Notes: generated by a model from the letters alone, not told the origin. A stretch of 64,000 bases of DNA from Endosaccharibacter trunci (GCA_024515975.1 JAMSKV010000001.1:1-64000), one strand, 5' to 3'; counted from the stretch's first letter, positions 40,829-52,934 are shown. A program made the numbers and translations.

Positions 40829-42004
40829 ATGCCGCCTCTGAAGTCTGCCGTGGGCCATCTCGTGTCCGCTTCTGTGCGCGCCCGTTTCCAGCGGCATGCT
40901 CTCGGCCTGATGGGCGGCACGGCGCTGCTGATCGGCCTGCCGGCCGCGGCGCACGCTCAGTATCGCGGCACGCTGTCCACTCTGGTGATGGACGCGAAGA
41001 CCGGACAGGTGCTCGAGCAAAGCAATCCCGATCTGCAGCGCTTCCCGGCCAGCCTCACCAAGCTGATGACGCTGTATCTGACCTTCGATGCCCTGCGCCA
41101 GAACCGCATCTCGCTGGATCAGGCCGTTCCGGTGTCCGAGCATGCCGCGTCCATGGAGCCGTCCAAGCTCGATCTGGTGCCGGGTTCCTATCTCACCGTG
41201 GAACAGGCCGTGCTCGGCTTGGTCACCAAATCCGCCAACGACGCCGCCTGCGCGCTGGGCGAGATGCTGGCGCAGGGCGACGAGCAGCGTTTCGCGCAGA
41301 TGATGACGCAGAAGGCGCGTCTGCTCGGCATGAGCAGCACCACCTTCCGCAACGCATCCGGCCTGCCGGATCCGGAGCAGGTGTCCACCGCGCGTGATTT
41401 CGCCGTGCTGGCGCGTCACCTGATCCAGGACTTCCCGGAGCAGTACCATTACTTCGCCGTGCCGGCTTTCATGTTCCACGGCCGGGAAGTGCCGAACCAC
41501 GACCCGATGCTGCGGATCTACCCCGGCGCTGACGGCCTCAAGACCGGCTACACCGTGGATGCGGGGCTCAACCTGGTCACCTCGGCGGTGCGCGGCAATG
41601 TGCGCCTGATCGGCGTCGTGCTGGGCGCCCGCACCAGCGCCCAGCGCTCCAACGTGATGGTGGCGTTGCTGGACCAGGCGTTCCAGGAGGAAGGCGTGCC
41701 GGTGATGCCGCGCACCATGGCCCGCGGCCGCCGTGGCGCGGCGCTGCTGCTGGCCTCCGATACCAGCCAGGAGGCCGCCGCTCCGGCGCAGGCCGCTCCG
41801 GTTGGAAGGCTACGTCGCCTGCGCGGCCGCGTTGCGATGCATCTCGCCGCCGCGCGCGGCAAGGCGACCGGAACGGCCCGAAGCGGGGGGCATGCACCGC
41901 GCGTCCACTTGACCGGTGCGAAGGTGCATCTGGCCGGCGCTGTCGCCGCCGCGCCGTCGCATCGTCATGCGAAGTCCCATGGCAAGGGCCGCCTCAAGGG
42001 CTGA
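40829..42004 (+). CDS. D-alanyl-D-alanine carboxypeptidase (S11, PBP5-type)
   Basis: 391 residues. A signal peptide (1-43, cleavage near AHA-QY) exports it to the periplasm. The penicilloyl-serine transferase motifs are SLTK (75-78), SAN (near 139) and KTG (in DGLKTGYTVDAG). It trims the terminal D-Ala of peptidoglycan pentapeptides. Its C-terminus is not the usual PBP5 domain but an Arg/His/Lys/Ala-rich tail (about 300-391), for example SHRHAKSHGKG. Start has GGAG seven bases upstream. Confidence 0.9.
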   Translation: MPPLKSAVGHLVSASVRARFQRHALGLMGGTALLIGLPAAAHAQYRGTLSTLVMDAKTGQVLEQSNPDLQRFPASLTKLMTLYLTFDALRQNRISLDQAVPVSEHAASMEPSKLDLVPGSYLTVEQAVLGLVTKSANDAACALGEMLAQGDEQRFAQMMTQKARLLGMSSTTFRNASGLPDPEQVSTARDFAVLARHLIQDFPEQYHYFAVPAFMFHGREVPNHDPMLRIYPGADGLKTGYTVDAGLNLVTSAVRGNVRLIGVVLGARTSAQRSNVMVALLDQAFQEEGVPVMPRTMARGRRGAALLLASDTSQEAAAPAQAAPVGRLRRLRGRVAMHLAAARGKATGTARSGGHAPRVHLTGAKVHLAGAVAAAPSHRHAKSHGKGRLKG

Positions 42005-42193
42005 CCGCGTCTCGTTCCCGAGCTTTCCGACGGGCGCCGCTTGCGTCCGCCGTCTCGGCCGACCATTTTACCCGGTCTGATCCGGCGCGGCCGGTGGGCA
42101 AGCCCGGAGGTTTCCGGGACAAGGCGGTCGTGACGACGGTTCGGGACGGTGAGCGGTCCGAAGCGCCACTGCCGGGGAGAAAGGTGGGCGGCG

Positions 42194-43003
42194 ATGGACG
42201 GCGAGTCGGACGGCAACAGGATCATCATCCATACCGAGGCGGATTTCGCCGGCATGCGCGCGGCCGGCCGCCTGGCCGCCGAGACGCTGGACATGATCGC
42301 GCCGCATGTGCGGCCCGGCGTCACCACCGGAGAACTGGACCGGCTGATCCATGAGTTCACGCTCGATCACGGCGCCACGCCCGCGACGCTGAACTATCGC
42401 GGCTATCCGAAATCGAGCTGCATCTCCATCAACCACGTGGTCTGCCACGGCATTCCGGGCGAGCGCCGGCTGCAGGATGGCGATATTCTCAACATCGACG
42501 TCACCTCCATTCTGAACGGATGGTTCGGCGACACCAGCCGCATGTTCACCGCGGGCACGGTGTCCCGGAAGTCCCAGGTGCTGATCGACGTCACCTATGA
42601 GTCGCTGATGCGCGGCCTGGCGGCGGTCAAGCCCGGCAACACGCTGGGCGATGTCGGCTTCGCCATCCAGAGCTACGTCGAATCGCAGCGATTCTCCGTG
42701 GTGCGCGATTTCTGCGGCCACGGAATCGGCCGGCATTTCCATGCCGCACCCAATGTCCTGCACTACGGACGGCGCGGGGAGGGGGTGATGCTGCGGCCCG
42801 GCATGTTCTTCACCGTGGAGCCGATGGTGAATGCCGGACGGCCCGACGTGAAGATCCTCGATGACGGCTGGACCGCCGTGACGCGCGACCGCTCCCTGTC
42901 GGCGCAGTTCGAGCACATGATCGGCGTGACCGACGATGGCTGCGAAATCTTCACCCTCTCGCCCGCCGGGCTGGACAAGCCGCCCTACGCTCACGCAGCC
43001 TGA
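42194..43003 (+). CDS. map: type I methionine aminopeptidase
   Basis: 269 residues. Removes the N-terminal Met from new proteins. The five metal ligands are visible in order: Asp in LNIDVT, Asp in WFGDTSRMF, His in CGHGIG, Glu in FTVEPM, Glu in AQFEHMI. The N-terminal sequence is of the bacterial type Ia. Start MDGESDGN; a GTG at 42149 is an alternative. The gene ends four bases before ggt. Confidence 0.95.
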   Translation: MDGESDGNRIIIHTEADFAGMRAAGRLAAETLDMIAPHVRPGVTTGELDRLIHEFTLDHGATPATLNYRGYPKSSCISINHVVCHGIPGERRLQDGDILNIDVTSILNGWFGDTSRMFTAGTVSRKSQVLIDVTYESLMRGLAAVKPGNTLGDVGFAIQSYVESQRFSVVRDFCGHGIGRHFHAAPNVLHYGRRGEGVMLRPGMFFTVEPMVNAGRPDVKILDDGWTAVTRDRSLSAQFEHMIGVTDDGCEIFTLSPAGLDKPPYAHAA

Positions 43004-43007
43004 GGGC

Positions 43008-44894
43008 ATGAACGCTCCTCGCAGACTGCTCCAGATCGCCCTCGCGGCGTCCTTCTCCGTGGCGCCCGCGTTGGCGAACGCCCAGAGCCAATCGATGATG
43101 CAGCCGCCGCACGCCTCCGCGGGCGCGGCTGCCGGCGGTGCAAGCGGCACCAGCCAGCCGGGCTCGGCCCCCGCGACCGCCAGGCCCGGTGCCTGGGAGG
43201 GCGCGCCGGATCCGCTGGCATTCGGCCCGTCCGGTCAGGCCCGGACCGACGCAGTGCCGGCGTTCGGCAGGCACGGCATGGTCGTCACGGCCCAGAAGAT
43301 GGCGTCCCAGATCGGCGCGGATATTCTGGCCAAGGGCGGCAATGCGGTGGATGCGGCCGTCGCCGTCGCCTATGCGCTGGCCGTGGTGTATCCGGCCGCC
43401 GGCAATATCGGCGGCGGCGGCTTCCTGACCCTCAAGGAGCCGGACGGCAAGGCATATTTCCTCGATTTCCGCGAGCACGCCCCGCTCGCCGCCACACGCA
43501 CCATGTATCTCGATGCCGCCGGAAACGTCGTGCCCGGCCTGTCCGAAACCGGCTGGAAGGCCGTCGCCGTGCCCGGCACCGTGGCCGGCATGGACGAGGC
43601 GCTGAGACGCTGGGGCACCATGAAGCGCGCCCAGGTGATGGCCCCGGCGATCGCCCTGGCGCGCGACGGCTATATTCTCGGGCCGGGCGACGTGATGCTC
43701 CTGCACACCGCCACCGATGGCTTCCGCAAGGATCCGGCTTCCGCGCGCATCTTCCTGCGACCGGACGGCTCGCCCTTCCAGGTCGGCGACCGGTTCAAGC
43801 AGACCGACCTCGCGCACAGCCTGGAGCTGATCGCCGAGCACGGCGCCGATGCATTCTACAAGGGGCCGATCGGCGCCGCGATCGCCGCCGCCAGCAAGGC
43901 GGGCGGCGGCATCATCGCCCCGGCCGATTTCGCCGCCTACCACACCCGGATCATGAAGCCGGTCTCCTGCACCTATCATGGCTTCACCATCGACACGGCG
44001 CCCCCGCCCAGCGGCGGCGGCGTCGCGATCTGCGAGATGCTGGGCATCCTCGACGGCGAGCACCTGCAGACGCTCGGGCTGCGGAGCACCGCCGGCGTGC
44101 AGCGCCAGGTGGAAGCGATGCGCCGCGCCTATGCGGACCGGCAGGATCTGGGCGATCCGGCGTTCGTGCACGACCCGGTCGCGAAGCTGATCAGTCGCGC
44201 CTATGACGACGAGGCCCGCGCGCATCTGCCGACCGACCATGCCGAGCCGTCCTCGATGCTGCAGCCGCTGGACCCGATCCCGCACGAGAAGACGGAGACC
44301 ACGCATTTCTCCATCGTGGACAAGGACGGACGCGCCGTGTCCATGACCTACACGCTGAACGGCTGGTTCGGCGCCAAGGTCACCGCCGCGGGCACCGGCA
44401 TCATGATGAACGACGAGATGGACGATTTCGCCACCAAGCCGGGCGCGCCCAATATGTATGGGATCGTCGGCTCCGAGGCGAACGCGGTGGCGCCGGGCAA
44501 GACGCCGCTGTCGTCGATGTCGCCCACCATCCTGTCGCGCAACGGCCATGTGGTGATGGTGATCGGCAGTCCCGGCGGCTCGCGCATCCCGACCATTACG
44601 CTGGAGGCGATCCTGGCGGTGGTGGATGGCGGCATGGACATCGCCCAGGCCGTGAACCAGCCGCGCATCCACGAGCAATGGATGCCGGATCCTGTGCAGG
44701 AAGAGGCTGGCGCGCTGACGCCGGAAGTCGTCAAGCAGCTGACGGCGATGGGCTACAAGATCCAGCCGCACGAGAACTGGGGCTCCGCCGAGGGCGTGCT
44801 GGTGGGCGGCCCGTCGCTTGCGAAGCACGAGGCCGGCGACTGGGGCGGCCTCGATCTGCGTCATCCGGGCGGTGCCGCCGTCGGCGTTCCCTGA
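43008..44894 (+). CDS. ggt: gamma-glutamyltransferase
   Basis: 628 residues. Periplasmic enzyme that hydrolyses glutathione and gamma-glutamyl peptides. The signal peptide is about 1-25 (cut near ANA-QS), followed by a Gly/Ala/Ser-rich linker. The core starts MVVTAQKMASQIGADILAKGGNAVDAAVAVAYAL; the nucleophile of the self-cleaved precursor is Thr431 in ETTHFSIVD, with PLSSMSPTI and GSPGGSRI downstream. Cleavage should give large and small subunits. Encoded four bases after map. Confidence 0.95.
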   Translation: MNAPRRLLQIALAASFSVAPALANAQSQSMMQPPHASAGAAAGGASGTSQPGSAPATARPGAWEGAPDPLAFGPSGQARTDAVPAFGRHGMVVTAQKMASQIGADILAKGGNAVDAAVAVAYALAVVYPAAGNIGGGGFLTLKEPDGKAYFLDFREHAPLAATRTMYLDAAGNVVPGLSETGWKAVAVPGTVAGMDEALRRWGTMKRAQVMAPAIALARDGYILGPGDVMLLHTATDGFRKDPASARIFLRPDGSPFQVGDRFKQTDLAHSLELIAEHGADAFYKGPIGAAIAAASKAGGGIIAPADFAAYHTRIMKPVSCTYHGFTIDTAPPPSGGGVAICEMLGILDGEHLQTLGLRSTAGVQRQVEAMRRAYADRQDLGDPAFVHDPVAKLISRAYDDEARAHLPTDHAEPSSMLQPLDPIPHEKTETTHFSIVDKDGRAVSMTYTLNGWFGAKVTAAGTGIMMNDEMDDFATKPGAPNMYGIVGSEANAVAPGKTPLSSMSPTILSRNGHVVMVIGSPGGSRIPTITLEAILAVVDGGMDIAQAVNQPRIHEQWMPDPVQEEAGALTPEVVKQLTAMGYKIQPHENWGSAEGVLVGGPSLAKHEAGDWGGLDLRHPGGAAVGVP

Positions 44895-44895
44895 G

Positions 44896-45570
44896 GTGCT
44901 CGAATTGCCGACGCAGACGGGTGTGGACGACGTCCATGCCCATCCGCGCCATGTCGGCCATCGCCGGCTCGATCTGATCCTGGCACTCACGGCGGTGTTC
45001 ATCTCCGCCGTGTCGCTCTACGTGGCGATCGAGCATGGCGAAACCGAACGGGCTCTGGTCGAGGCCAACGCCCAGCTGGTGGAAGCCAATTCCTGGCCCT
45101 TCCTGCAAGTCGAAGGGTCCTATTCGGACAAACGAGAGACGACCATTCGGGTCGTCAATGCCGGGATCGGACCGGCCAAGCTGCAGAGCCTGGAAGTGCT
45201 GCTGGATGGCAAGCCGGTCACAGACATCGCCGCGCTGTTGCATGCCTGTTGCGGCGTCTCGAGCGACAAAGCGGAGCGGCATCGTCAGATGCCGGACGGG
45301 CTGGCGATCTACACGCTCGATCATGAGGTGATGCGGCCCGGGCAGAGCAGCGTCCTGATTAATCTGCCGCCCCCGCATGCGGATGACGGCGCAGACGCGA
45401 CACCCCCGGTCGGCGCGCGCTTCAGGGCGGCGGCGAACCGGATCAGCTATCGCGCGTGCTATTGCTCGGTGTTCGACACATGCTGGATGTCCGACCTCGC
45501 CAGCCTGCAGCCAAAGCCGGTGGCGCAGTGCCGGACCGATATTCGCAGCTTCAACGACGACGCCGAATAG
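44896..45570 (+). CDS. membrane-anchored hypothetical protein
   Basis: 224 residues, not recognised. One transmembrane helix (LILALTAVFISAVSLYVAIEHG, near 25-47) anchors a C-terminal domain that is probably outside the membrane, with six cysteines (HACCG, RACYCSVFDTCW, AQCRTD) likely forming disulfides. GTG directly after the ggt stop was chosen; TTG 44905 or GTG 44923 are alternatives. Function not predicted. Confidence 0.6.
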   Translation: MLELPTQTGVDDVHAHPRHVGHRRLDLILALTAVFISAVSLYVAIEHGETERALVEANAQLVEANSWPFLQVEGSYSDKRETTIRVVNAGIGPAKLQSLEVLLDGKPVTDIAALLHACCGVSSDKAERHRQMPDGLAIYTLDHEVMRPGQSSVLINLPPPHADDGADATPPVGARFRAAANRISYRACYCSVFDTCWMSDLASLQPKPVAQCRTDIRSFNDDAE

Positions 45571-45573
45571 CCC

Positions 45574-46215
45574 TCATCCCGCCATCGCCGACGCATGGAC
45601 CGGGAGGTGATGATACACCTCCCGCCCACCCTTCACGATCAGCTCCGCCGCCACCACGGTGACGATCAGCAGCCCGACCCAGGCGATCCAGCGATAGCGT
45701 TCCAGCAGGCGCGCCACCAGCGACGCCGCGGCGCCCATCAGCACCACGGACACGGCAAGCCCCGTGATCAGCACCCAGAGATGCTGCTGCGCCGCGCCCG
45801 CCACGGCCAGGACGTTGTCCAGGCTCATGGACAGGTCGGCCAGCACGATGCGCATGATGGCGCGCCGGAGCATGGAGGGGCCGGAATGATCCACCGGAGC
45901 CGCGCCGCCGGCCGCCACCCGGTCGCGATGGCGCAGTTCGCGCAGCATGCGCCAGCACACCCAGAGCAGCAGCAGCCCGCCGGCCAGCATCAGGCCGATG
46001 ATCTCCAGGAGCTGGAGCGCCACGGTCGCCAGCGCGATCCGGATCACGGTCGCGGCGATGATGCCGAACAGGATCGCCAGGCGCTTCTCGCGCACCGGCA
46101 GGCCCTGCACCGCCAGCCCCACCACGACCGCATTGTCGCCGGCCAGCGTGATGTCGATCAGCAGCACCTGAAGCAGGTCGAGCAGTTGCGGCAGCAGGTG
46201 ATGCAGGCTGAACAT
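45574..46215 (-). CDS. TerC/YjbE-family integral membrane protein
   Basis: 213 residues with seven or so hydrophobic segments. TerC-family pattern: IDITLAGDNAVVVGLAVQ with the conserved Asp, FGIIAATVIRI, and the second repeat DLSMSLDNVLAVAGAA. Members export Mn2+ or act on metal loading of exported proteins (YjbE/Alx/TerC). A metal role is inferred from the family only. Divergent from purB with 82 bases between; no clear Mn riboswitch is seen there. Confidence 0.87.
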   Translation of the reverse strand: MFSLHHLLPQLLDLLQVLLIDITLAGDNAVVVGLAVQGLPVREKRLAILFGIIAATVIRIALATVALQLLEIIGLMLAGGLLLLWVCWRMLRELRHRDRVAAGGAAPVDHSGPSMLRRAIMRIVLADLSMSLDNVLAVAGAAQQHLWVLITGLAVSVVLMGAAASLVARLLERYRWIAWVGLLIVTVVAAELIVKGGREVYHHLPVHASAMAG

Positions 46216-46297
46216 GGTGGCTCCCCGAATGCGCCCCCTGCAAGGCGGCGGCTTTTGTGCTCAAAAGCGCAACGTCACGCGCGAGAAGAGGGTCCCG

Positions 46298-47650
46298 ATG
46301 GTTCCACGCTATACACGACCGGCCATGGAAGCGATCTGGGCCCCGGCCAATCGCTACCGGATCTGGTTCGAGATCGAGGCGCTGGCGACCGAGGCCATGG
46401 CCCAATTCGGCGATGTTCCGGCCGAGTCCGCCGCCGCCATCCGGCGCAACGGCGATGCCGCCATGGCCGCCTTCTCCGACGCTGATCTGGCCCGGATCGA
46501 CGCGATCGAGGCGGAGACCCGGCACGACGTGATCGCCTTCCTGACCTGGCTCGCCGAGAAGATCGGCCCGGACAGCCGCTTCGTGCATCTGGGCATGACC
46601 TCGTCCGACGTGCTGGATACCTGCTTCGCGGTGCAGCTCACCCAGGCCGCCGATCTGCTGCTGGCCGATCTGGACGAGGTTCTGGCCGCGCTGAAGCGTC
46701 GCGCCTTCGAGCATAAATACACGCTGACCATCGGCCGCTCGCACGCCATCCATGCCGAGCCGACATCCTTCGGGCTCAAGCTCGCCGGACATTACGCCGA
46801 GTTCGACCGCAATCGCGCCCGTCTGATCCAGGCACGCGCCGAGATCGCGACCTGCGCCATTTCCGGCGCTGTCGGCACCTTCGCGCATGTGGATCCGCGC
46901 GTGGAGGGGTTCGTCGCCGAACGCCTCGGCCTCCAGCCCGAGCCGGTGTCCACCCAGGTGATCCCGCGCGACCGTCACGCGGCCTTCTTCTGCACGCTGG
47001 CGGTCATCGCGTCTGGCGTGGAGCGTCTGGCGGTGGAGGTGCGGCACCTGCAGCGCTCCGAGGTGCGGGAAGCGGAGGAGTTCTTCCATCCGGGCCAGAA
47101 GGGCTCGTCGGCAATGCCGCACAAGCGCAACCCGGTGCTGTCGGAAAACCTGACCGGGCTCGCGCGACTGGTGCGATCGCACGCGGTGCCGGCGCTGGAG
47201 AACGTGGCGCTGTGGCACGAGCGCGACATCAGCCATTCCTCGGTCGAACGGAATATCGGCCCGGATGCCACCATCGGGCTCGATTTCGCTCTCGCCCGCC
47301 TCGCCGGCATGATGGAGAAGCTGGTGATCTATCCCGAGCGGATGCTGGCCAATCTCGAAAGCCTGGGCGGCGTGGTGCATTCCGGCGAGGTGCTGCTGGA
47401 GCTGGCACGGTCCGGCATCTCGCGCGAGGATGCGTACCGGATCGTTCAGCGCAACGCGATGGCGACCTGGACCAGGCTGGCCGAGGCGGATGGCCGCTCC
47501 TTCCGCGACAACCTGAACGCCGATCCTGAAGTTGCCGACAAGGTGTCGGCCGAGTCGCTGGATCGGGCGATGGACTCCATGCGCCATCTGGCCGCGCTCG
47601 ACAGCTCCTATCGCCGTGTCTTCGGCGAGCCGGGCCCGGCCGCGCCCTGA
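46298..47650 (+). CDS. purB: adenylosuccinate lyase
   Basis: 450 residues. Cleaves SAICAR to AICAR and adenylosuccinate to AMP. Fumarase/aspartase superfamily: HLGMTSSDVLDT, then GRSHAIHAEPT with the catalytic His, and the signature loop GSSAMPHKRNP. Start MVPRYTRPAMEAIW is the usual N-terminus; it stands alone in front of the NRDE gene and the purC operon. Confidence 0.96.
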   Translation: MVPRYTRPAMEAIWAPANRYRIWFEIEALATEAMAQFGDVPAESAAAIRRNGDAAMAAFSDADLARIDAIEAETRHDVIAFLTWLAEKIGPDSRFVHLGMTSSDVLDTCFAVQLTQAADLLLADLDEVLAALKRRAFEHKYTLTIGRSHAIHAEPTSFGLKLAGHYAEFDRNRARLIQARAEIATCAISGAVGTFAHVDPRVEGFVAERLGLQPEPVSTQVIPRDRHAAFFCTLAVIASGVERLAVEVRHLQRSEVREAEEFFHPGQKGSSAMPHKRNPVLSENLTGLARLVRSHAVPALENVALWHERDISHSSVERNIGPDATIGLDFALARLAGMMEKLVIYPERMLANLESLGGVVHSGEVLLELARSGISREDAYRIVQRNAMATWTRLAEADGRSFRDNLNADPEVADKVSAESLDRAMDSMRHLAALDSSYRRVFGEPGPAAP

Positions 47651-47664
47651 GCGGATGGAACGCC

Positions 47665-47696
47665 GGTTCCACCAATCCCACCTCAATGGTGGAGCC
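47665..47696 (+). terminator. hairpin after purB
   Basis: A 10-base stem (one U-G pair) lies at 47665-47674/47687-47696 with a 12-base loop; a second, smaller one (TGCCGC-ATT-GCGGCA) is at 47729-47743. Neither is followed by a T-run, so termination is only likely. Confidence 0.4.
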
Positions 47697-47791
47697 AGAA
47701 CACGGCGGCATTGACGCTAAGCCGCCTTTGCCGCATTGCGGCATTATTGCAGCCGGCCCATGGACGGGGCGAGATACGGATTTCCTGAAAC

Positions 47792-48553
47792 GTGTGCACC
47801 GTCGTTGTCTCCATTACCCCGGGGGAGGCCTGGCCTCTCCTGATCGCTGCCAATCGTGACGAGCGGCTGGACCGCCCCTGGGAGCGGCCCGCCCGGCACT
47901 GGCCGGACCGTCCCGGCACGATCGGTCCGCGCGATGTCCCCGGCGGCGGCACCTGGCTCGCGGTCGGCGAGACCGGCGTGGTCGCGGCGGTTCTGAACCG
48001 GGTCGGCAGCCTCGGGCCCGCGCCCGGCAAGCTGTCGCGGGGCATGCTGCCGTTCGTCGCCACCGATGCGGCCACGGCGGAGGCGGGGGCGCAGGCCGTA
48101 TCCGCGCTCGATGCCGGCCGCTACCGCTCCTACAACATGATCGTCGCCGACCGCGATCGCGCTTTCTTCCTGTGCGGGCTGGGCTATGGCCATGCCGAGA
48201 TCACCGAGCTGGAGCCCGGTCTGCACATGATCGCCACCGGTGCGCCGGACGACATGACCATCCCGCGCATCGCCCGCCATCTGCCGCGCTTCCAGTCGGC
48301 GCCCACCCCGGTGCCGCCGGACTGGACCTCCTGGAGCATGCTGCTGAGCGACCGCTCCTTGCCGGCCGGTAGCGAGATGAACATCCCGCCGCGCTCGGGC
48401 TTCGGCACCACCAATGCCTCGCTGGTCGGGCTGCCCGCCGGCCCGGACGACGCGCCGAGCTGGTTCTTCGCCGCCGGAGCGCCGGACAAGACGCCGTTCG
48501 AACCGGTGGCGATCGACGCGCTCGTGGCGCAAGCGGGTATCGACGCCGCCTGA
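47792..48553 (+). CDS. NRDE-family (TANGO2-like) protein
   Basis: 253 residues. NRDE motif in [14 protein letters not shown], then GGGTWLAV and VLNR, and TTNASLVGL near the C-terminus match the family. It starts GTG-Cys; Cys2 may become the N-terminal residue, as in Ntn hydrolases. Human TANGO2 belongs here and is linked to acyl-CoA/heme handling, but bacterial function is unknown. Not coupled to purB (141 bases upstream) or purC. Confidence 0.85.
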   Translation: MCTVVVSITPGEAWPLLIAANRDERLDRPWERPARHWPDRPGTIGPRDVPGGGTWLAVGETGVVAAVLNRVGSLGPAPGKLSRGMLPFVATDAATAEAGAQAVSALDAGRYRSYNMIVADRDRAFFLCGLGYGHAEITELEPGLHMIATGAPDDMTIPRIARHLPRFQSAPTPVPPDWTSWSMLLSDRSLPAGSEMNIPPRSGFGTTNASLVGLPAGPDDAPSWFFAAGAPDKTPFEPVAIDALVAQAGIDAA

Positions 48554-48660
48554 TCGTCTGCCGGCCGAACCGGTCCAGCCTGTATCCGGCCGGGTTCCCG
48601 GCTGCTATACCGCGCCCGCGCCACCAGATCGGCGTTCGCAAAGCGCAAAGAAGGACCGCC

Positions 48661-49425
48661 ATGGCCCGCCGCCGCCAGCTCTACGAAGGTAAAGCGAAGA
48701 TCCTGTTCGAGGGACCCGAGCCCGGGACGCTCGTTCAGTATTTCAAGGACGATGCCACGGCCGGCAACGGCGCCAAGAAGGGCATCATCACCGGCAAGGG
48801 CGTGCTGAACAACCGCATCAGCGAGCATCTGATGCTGCGCCTGCACGAGATTGGCGTGCCGACGCATTTCGTGCGTCGCCTGAACATGCGCGAGCAGCTC
48901 ATTCGCGAGGTGGAGATCATTCCGCTCGAGGTCGTGGTGCGCAATGTCGCGGCCGGCTCGCTGAGCAAGCGGCTGGGCATTCCGGAGGGCACGCGCCTGC
49001 CGCGCTCGATCCTCGAATACTACTACAAGAACGACAGCCTGAACGATCCGATGGTGGCGGAAGAGCACATCACCGCGTTCGGCTGGGCCTCCACCGCGGA
49101 CATGGACGACATCGTCGCGCTCGCGCTGCGCATCAACGATTTCCTGACCGGCCTGTTCCTGGGCGTGGGCATCACGCTGGTGGACTTCAAGCTGGAGTTC
49201 GGCCGGCTGTGGGAGAACGAGGATATGCGCCTCGTTCTTGCCGACGAGATCAGCCCCGATAATTGTCGTCTGTGGGACGCCAAGACCTCCGAGAAGATGG
49301 ACAAGGACCGGTTCCGGCGCGACATGGGACGGGTCGAGGAAGCCTACCAGGAGGTGGCGCGCCGCCTCGGCATCCTGCCCGAAGCGGGCAATAGCGACAT
49401 GAAGGGCCCGGAGGTCATGCAATGA
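48661..49425 (+). CDS. purC: phosphoribosylaminoimidazole-succinocarboxamide synthase
   Basis: 254 residues. Forms SAICAR from CAIR and aspartate with ATP; ATP-grasp-like. [15 protein letters not shown] at the N-terminus, then [25 protein letters not shown] and [29 protein letters not shown]. Start has AAGGA six bases upstream. First gene of the purC-purS-x-purQ-purL set, overlapping purS by four bases. Confidence 0.96.
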   Translation: MARRRQLYEGKAKILFEGPEPGTLVQYFKDDATAGNGAKKGIITGKGVLNNRISEHLMLRLHEIGVPTHFVRRLNMREQLIREVEIIPLEVVVRNVAAGSLSKRLGIPEGTRLPRSILEYYYKNDSLNDPMVAEEHITAFGWASTADMDDIVALALRINDFLTGLFLGVGITLVDFKLEFGRLWENEDMRLVLADEISPDNCRLWDAKTSEKMDKDRFRRDMGRVEEAYQEVARRLGILPEAGNSDMKGPEVMQ

Positions 49426-49664
49426 AGGTTCGGGTGACGGTCATGCTCAAGGATGGCGTGCTGGACCCGCCGGGCAAGGCGATCGGCCATGCGCTGCATA
49501 CGCTCGGCTTCGCCAACGTGGGCGAGGTCCGCGCCGGCCGCGTGATCGAGCTGGAGCTGGACGAGACGGATGCCGCCCGGGCCCGGGCGCAGGCGGACGA
49601 GATGGGCCGTCAGTTGCTGGCCAATCTCGTGATCGAGAGCTTCGAAACGGAGGTTCTGGCATGA
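49422..49664 (+). CDS. purS: phosphoribosylformylglycinamidine synthase subunit PurS
   Basis: 80 residues. Small subunit of the three-part FGAM synthase (PurS-PurQ-PurL); it bridges PurQ and Pur[22 protein letters not shown] and the central LHTLGF and [11 protein letters not shown] fit the family. The ATG overlaps the purC stop (ATGA), and its own stop overlaps the Rap1a/Tai-like gene (ATGA). Confidence 0.94.
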   Translation: MKVRVTVMLKDGVLDPPGKAIGHALHTLGFANVGEVRAGRVIELELDETDAARARAQADEMGRQLLANLVIESFETEVLA

Positions 49665-50053
49665 AGAAGTATGGTTTGATCCTCGCCGCCCTCGCGACCG
49701 CCGGCGTGAGCGGTGGTCTGAGCGGCGGGGCCTTCGCGCAAGCCCAGGGCGGCCGCCTGTCGCACCTCCAGGCCGGCGCCCTGCAGCGCTTCTGCCAGTC
49801 GCCGCAGACGGTGAAGGTGTGCGACGCCTATGTGAGCGGCGTCAGCGACGCCATCACCCTGGTGGAGACGGCCGCCGGCCCCAACGTGGCCCGTGACGTC
49901 TGCATCCCCGGCCCCACCACCGCGCAGCAGATGCGTGGCGTGCTGCTCGGCTATCTGAGCAAGCACCCGGATCGTCTGAGCAGCGACGTGGGTCCGGTGA
50001 CCTACGACGCGTTCAAGGCGGCGTTCCCTTGCGGCGGGCCGTCCAAGCCGTGA
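49661..50053 (+). CDS. secreted Rap1a/Tai-like protein inside the pur operon
   Basis: 130 residues. A signal peptide (about 1-27, cut near AFA-QA) exports it. The mature part has the Rap1a/Tai pattern: [42 protein letters not shown], and FPCGG at the end, with four cysteines for two disulfides. Rap1a/Tai proteins are immunity proteins against T6SS amidases, but many lone homologues of unknown role exist. It is coupled to purS (ATGA) and purQ (GTGA), unlike standard purS-purQ order. Confidence 0.72.
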   Translation: MKKYGLILAALATAGVSGGLSGGAFAQAQGGRLSHLQAGALQRFCQSPQTVKVCDAYVSGVSDAITLVETAAGPNVARDVCIPGPTTAQQMRGVLLGYLSKHPDRLSSDVGPVTYDAFKAAFPCGGPSKP

Positions 50054-50726
50054 GAGCAGGCATCGTCGTCTTCCCGGGCACCAACCGGGAGCGCGATATG
50101 GCGATCGCGCTGCGCAACGCGTCCGGACGCGAGCCGGTGATGCTCTGGCATCGCCAGGATACGTTGCCGGAACTGGACCTGGTGGTGCTTCCCGGCGGCT
50201 TCAGCCACGGTGATTACCTGCGCTCCGGCGCCATGGCCGCGCATGCGCCGATCATGGGCCCGGTGCGCGACTTCGCCGCACGGGGCGGATACGTGCTGGG
50301 TGTGTGCAACGGCTTCCAGATCCTGACCGAAGCGCAGCTTCTGCCGGGCGCGTTGCTGCGCAATGCCGGGATGCGCTTCCTGTCGCAGGATTGCCGCCTG
50401 CGCGTGGAGCGCAACGACACGGTGTTTACCCGCAACTGGCAGGCCGGCGACGTGTTCCGTGCGCCCATGGCGCATGGCGACGGCAACTACGCCGCCGACG
50501 CCGACACGCTCGACCGGATCGAGGGCGAAGGCCAGGTGGCGTTCCGCTACGAGGGCGAGAACCATAATGGCAGCGCGCGCGCGATCGCCGGCGTGTTCAG
50601 CGCCAATCTCCGCGTGTGCGGCCTGATGCCGCATCCGGAGGATCTGGTGGACCCGCTGATGGGCGGCACCGACGGCAAGCCCCTGTTCGACGGGCTGGTG
50701 GAGAGCTTCGTCCAGGGAGCGGCACA

Positions 50727-50730
<4 letters not shown>
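50050..50730 (+). CDS. purQ: phosphoribosylformylglycinamidine synthase subunit PurQ
   Basis: 226 residues. Glutaminase of FGAM synthase. Class I amidotransferase: [16 protein letters not shown] at the start, [25 protein letters not shown] with nucleophile Cys, and MPHPED with the His/Glu. The GTG 50050 was chosen because it overlaps the previous stop (GTGA) and gives the common short N-terminus; TTG 50029 is an alternative. The end overlaps purL (GTGA). Confidence 0.96.

Positions 50731-52934
<2,204 letters not shown>

Noticed and set aside
42951-45002. 683-residue open frame on the strand opposite ggt
   Set aside because: It is an antisense shadow in GC-rich DNA with no family motif, and the sense frame is a clear gamma-glutamyltransferase.
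46216-46297. possible Mn-sensing (yybP-ykoY) riboswitch before the TerC gene
   Set aside because: The gap is only 82 bases, shared with purB, and I cannot find the paired conserved elements of that riboswitch.
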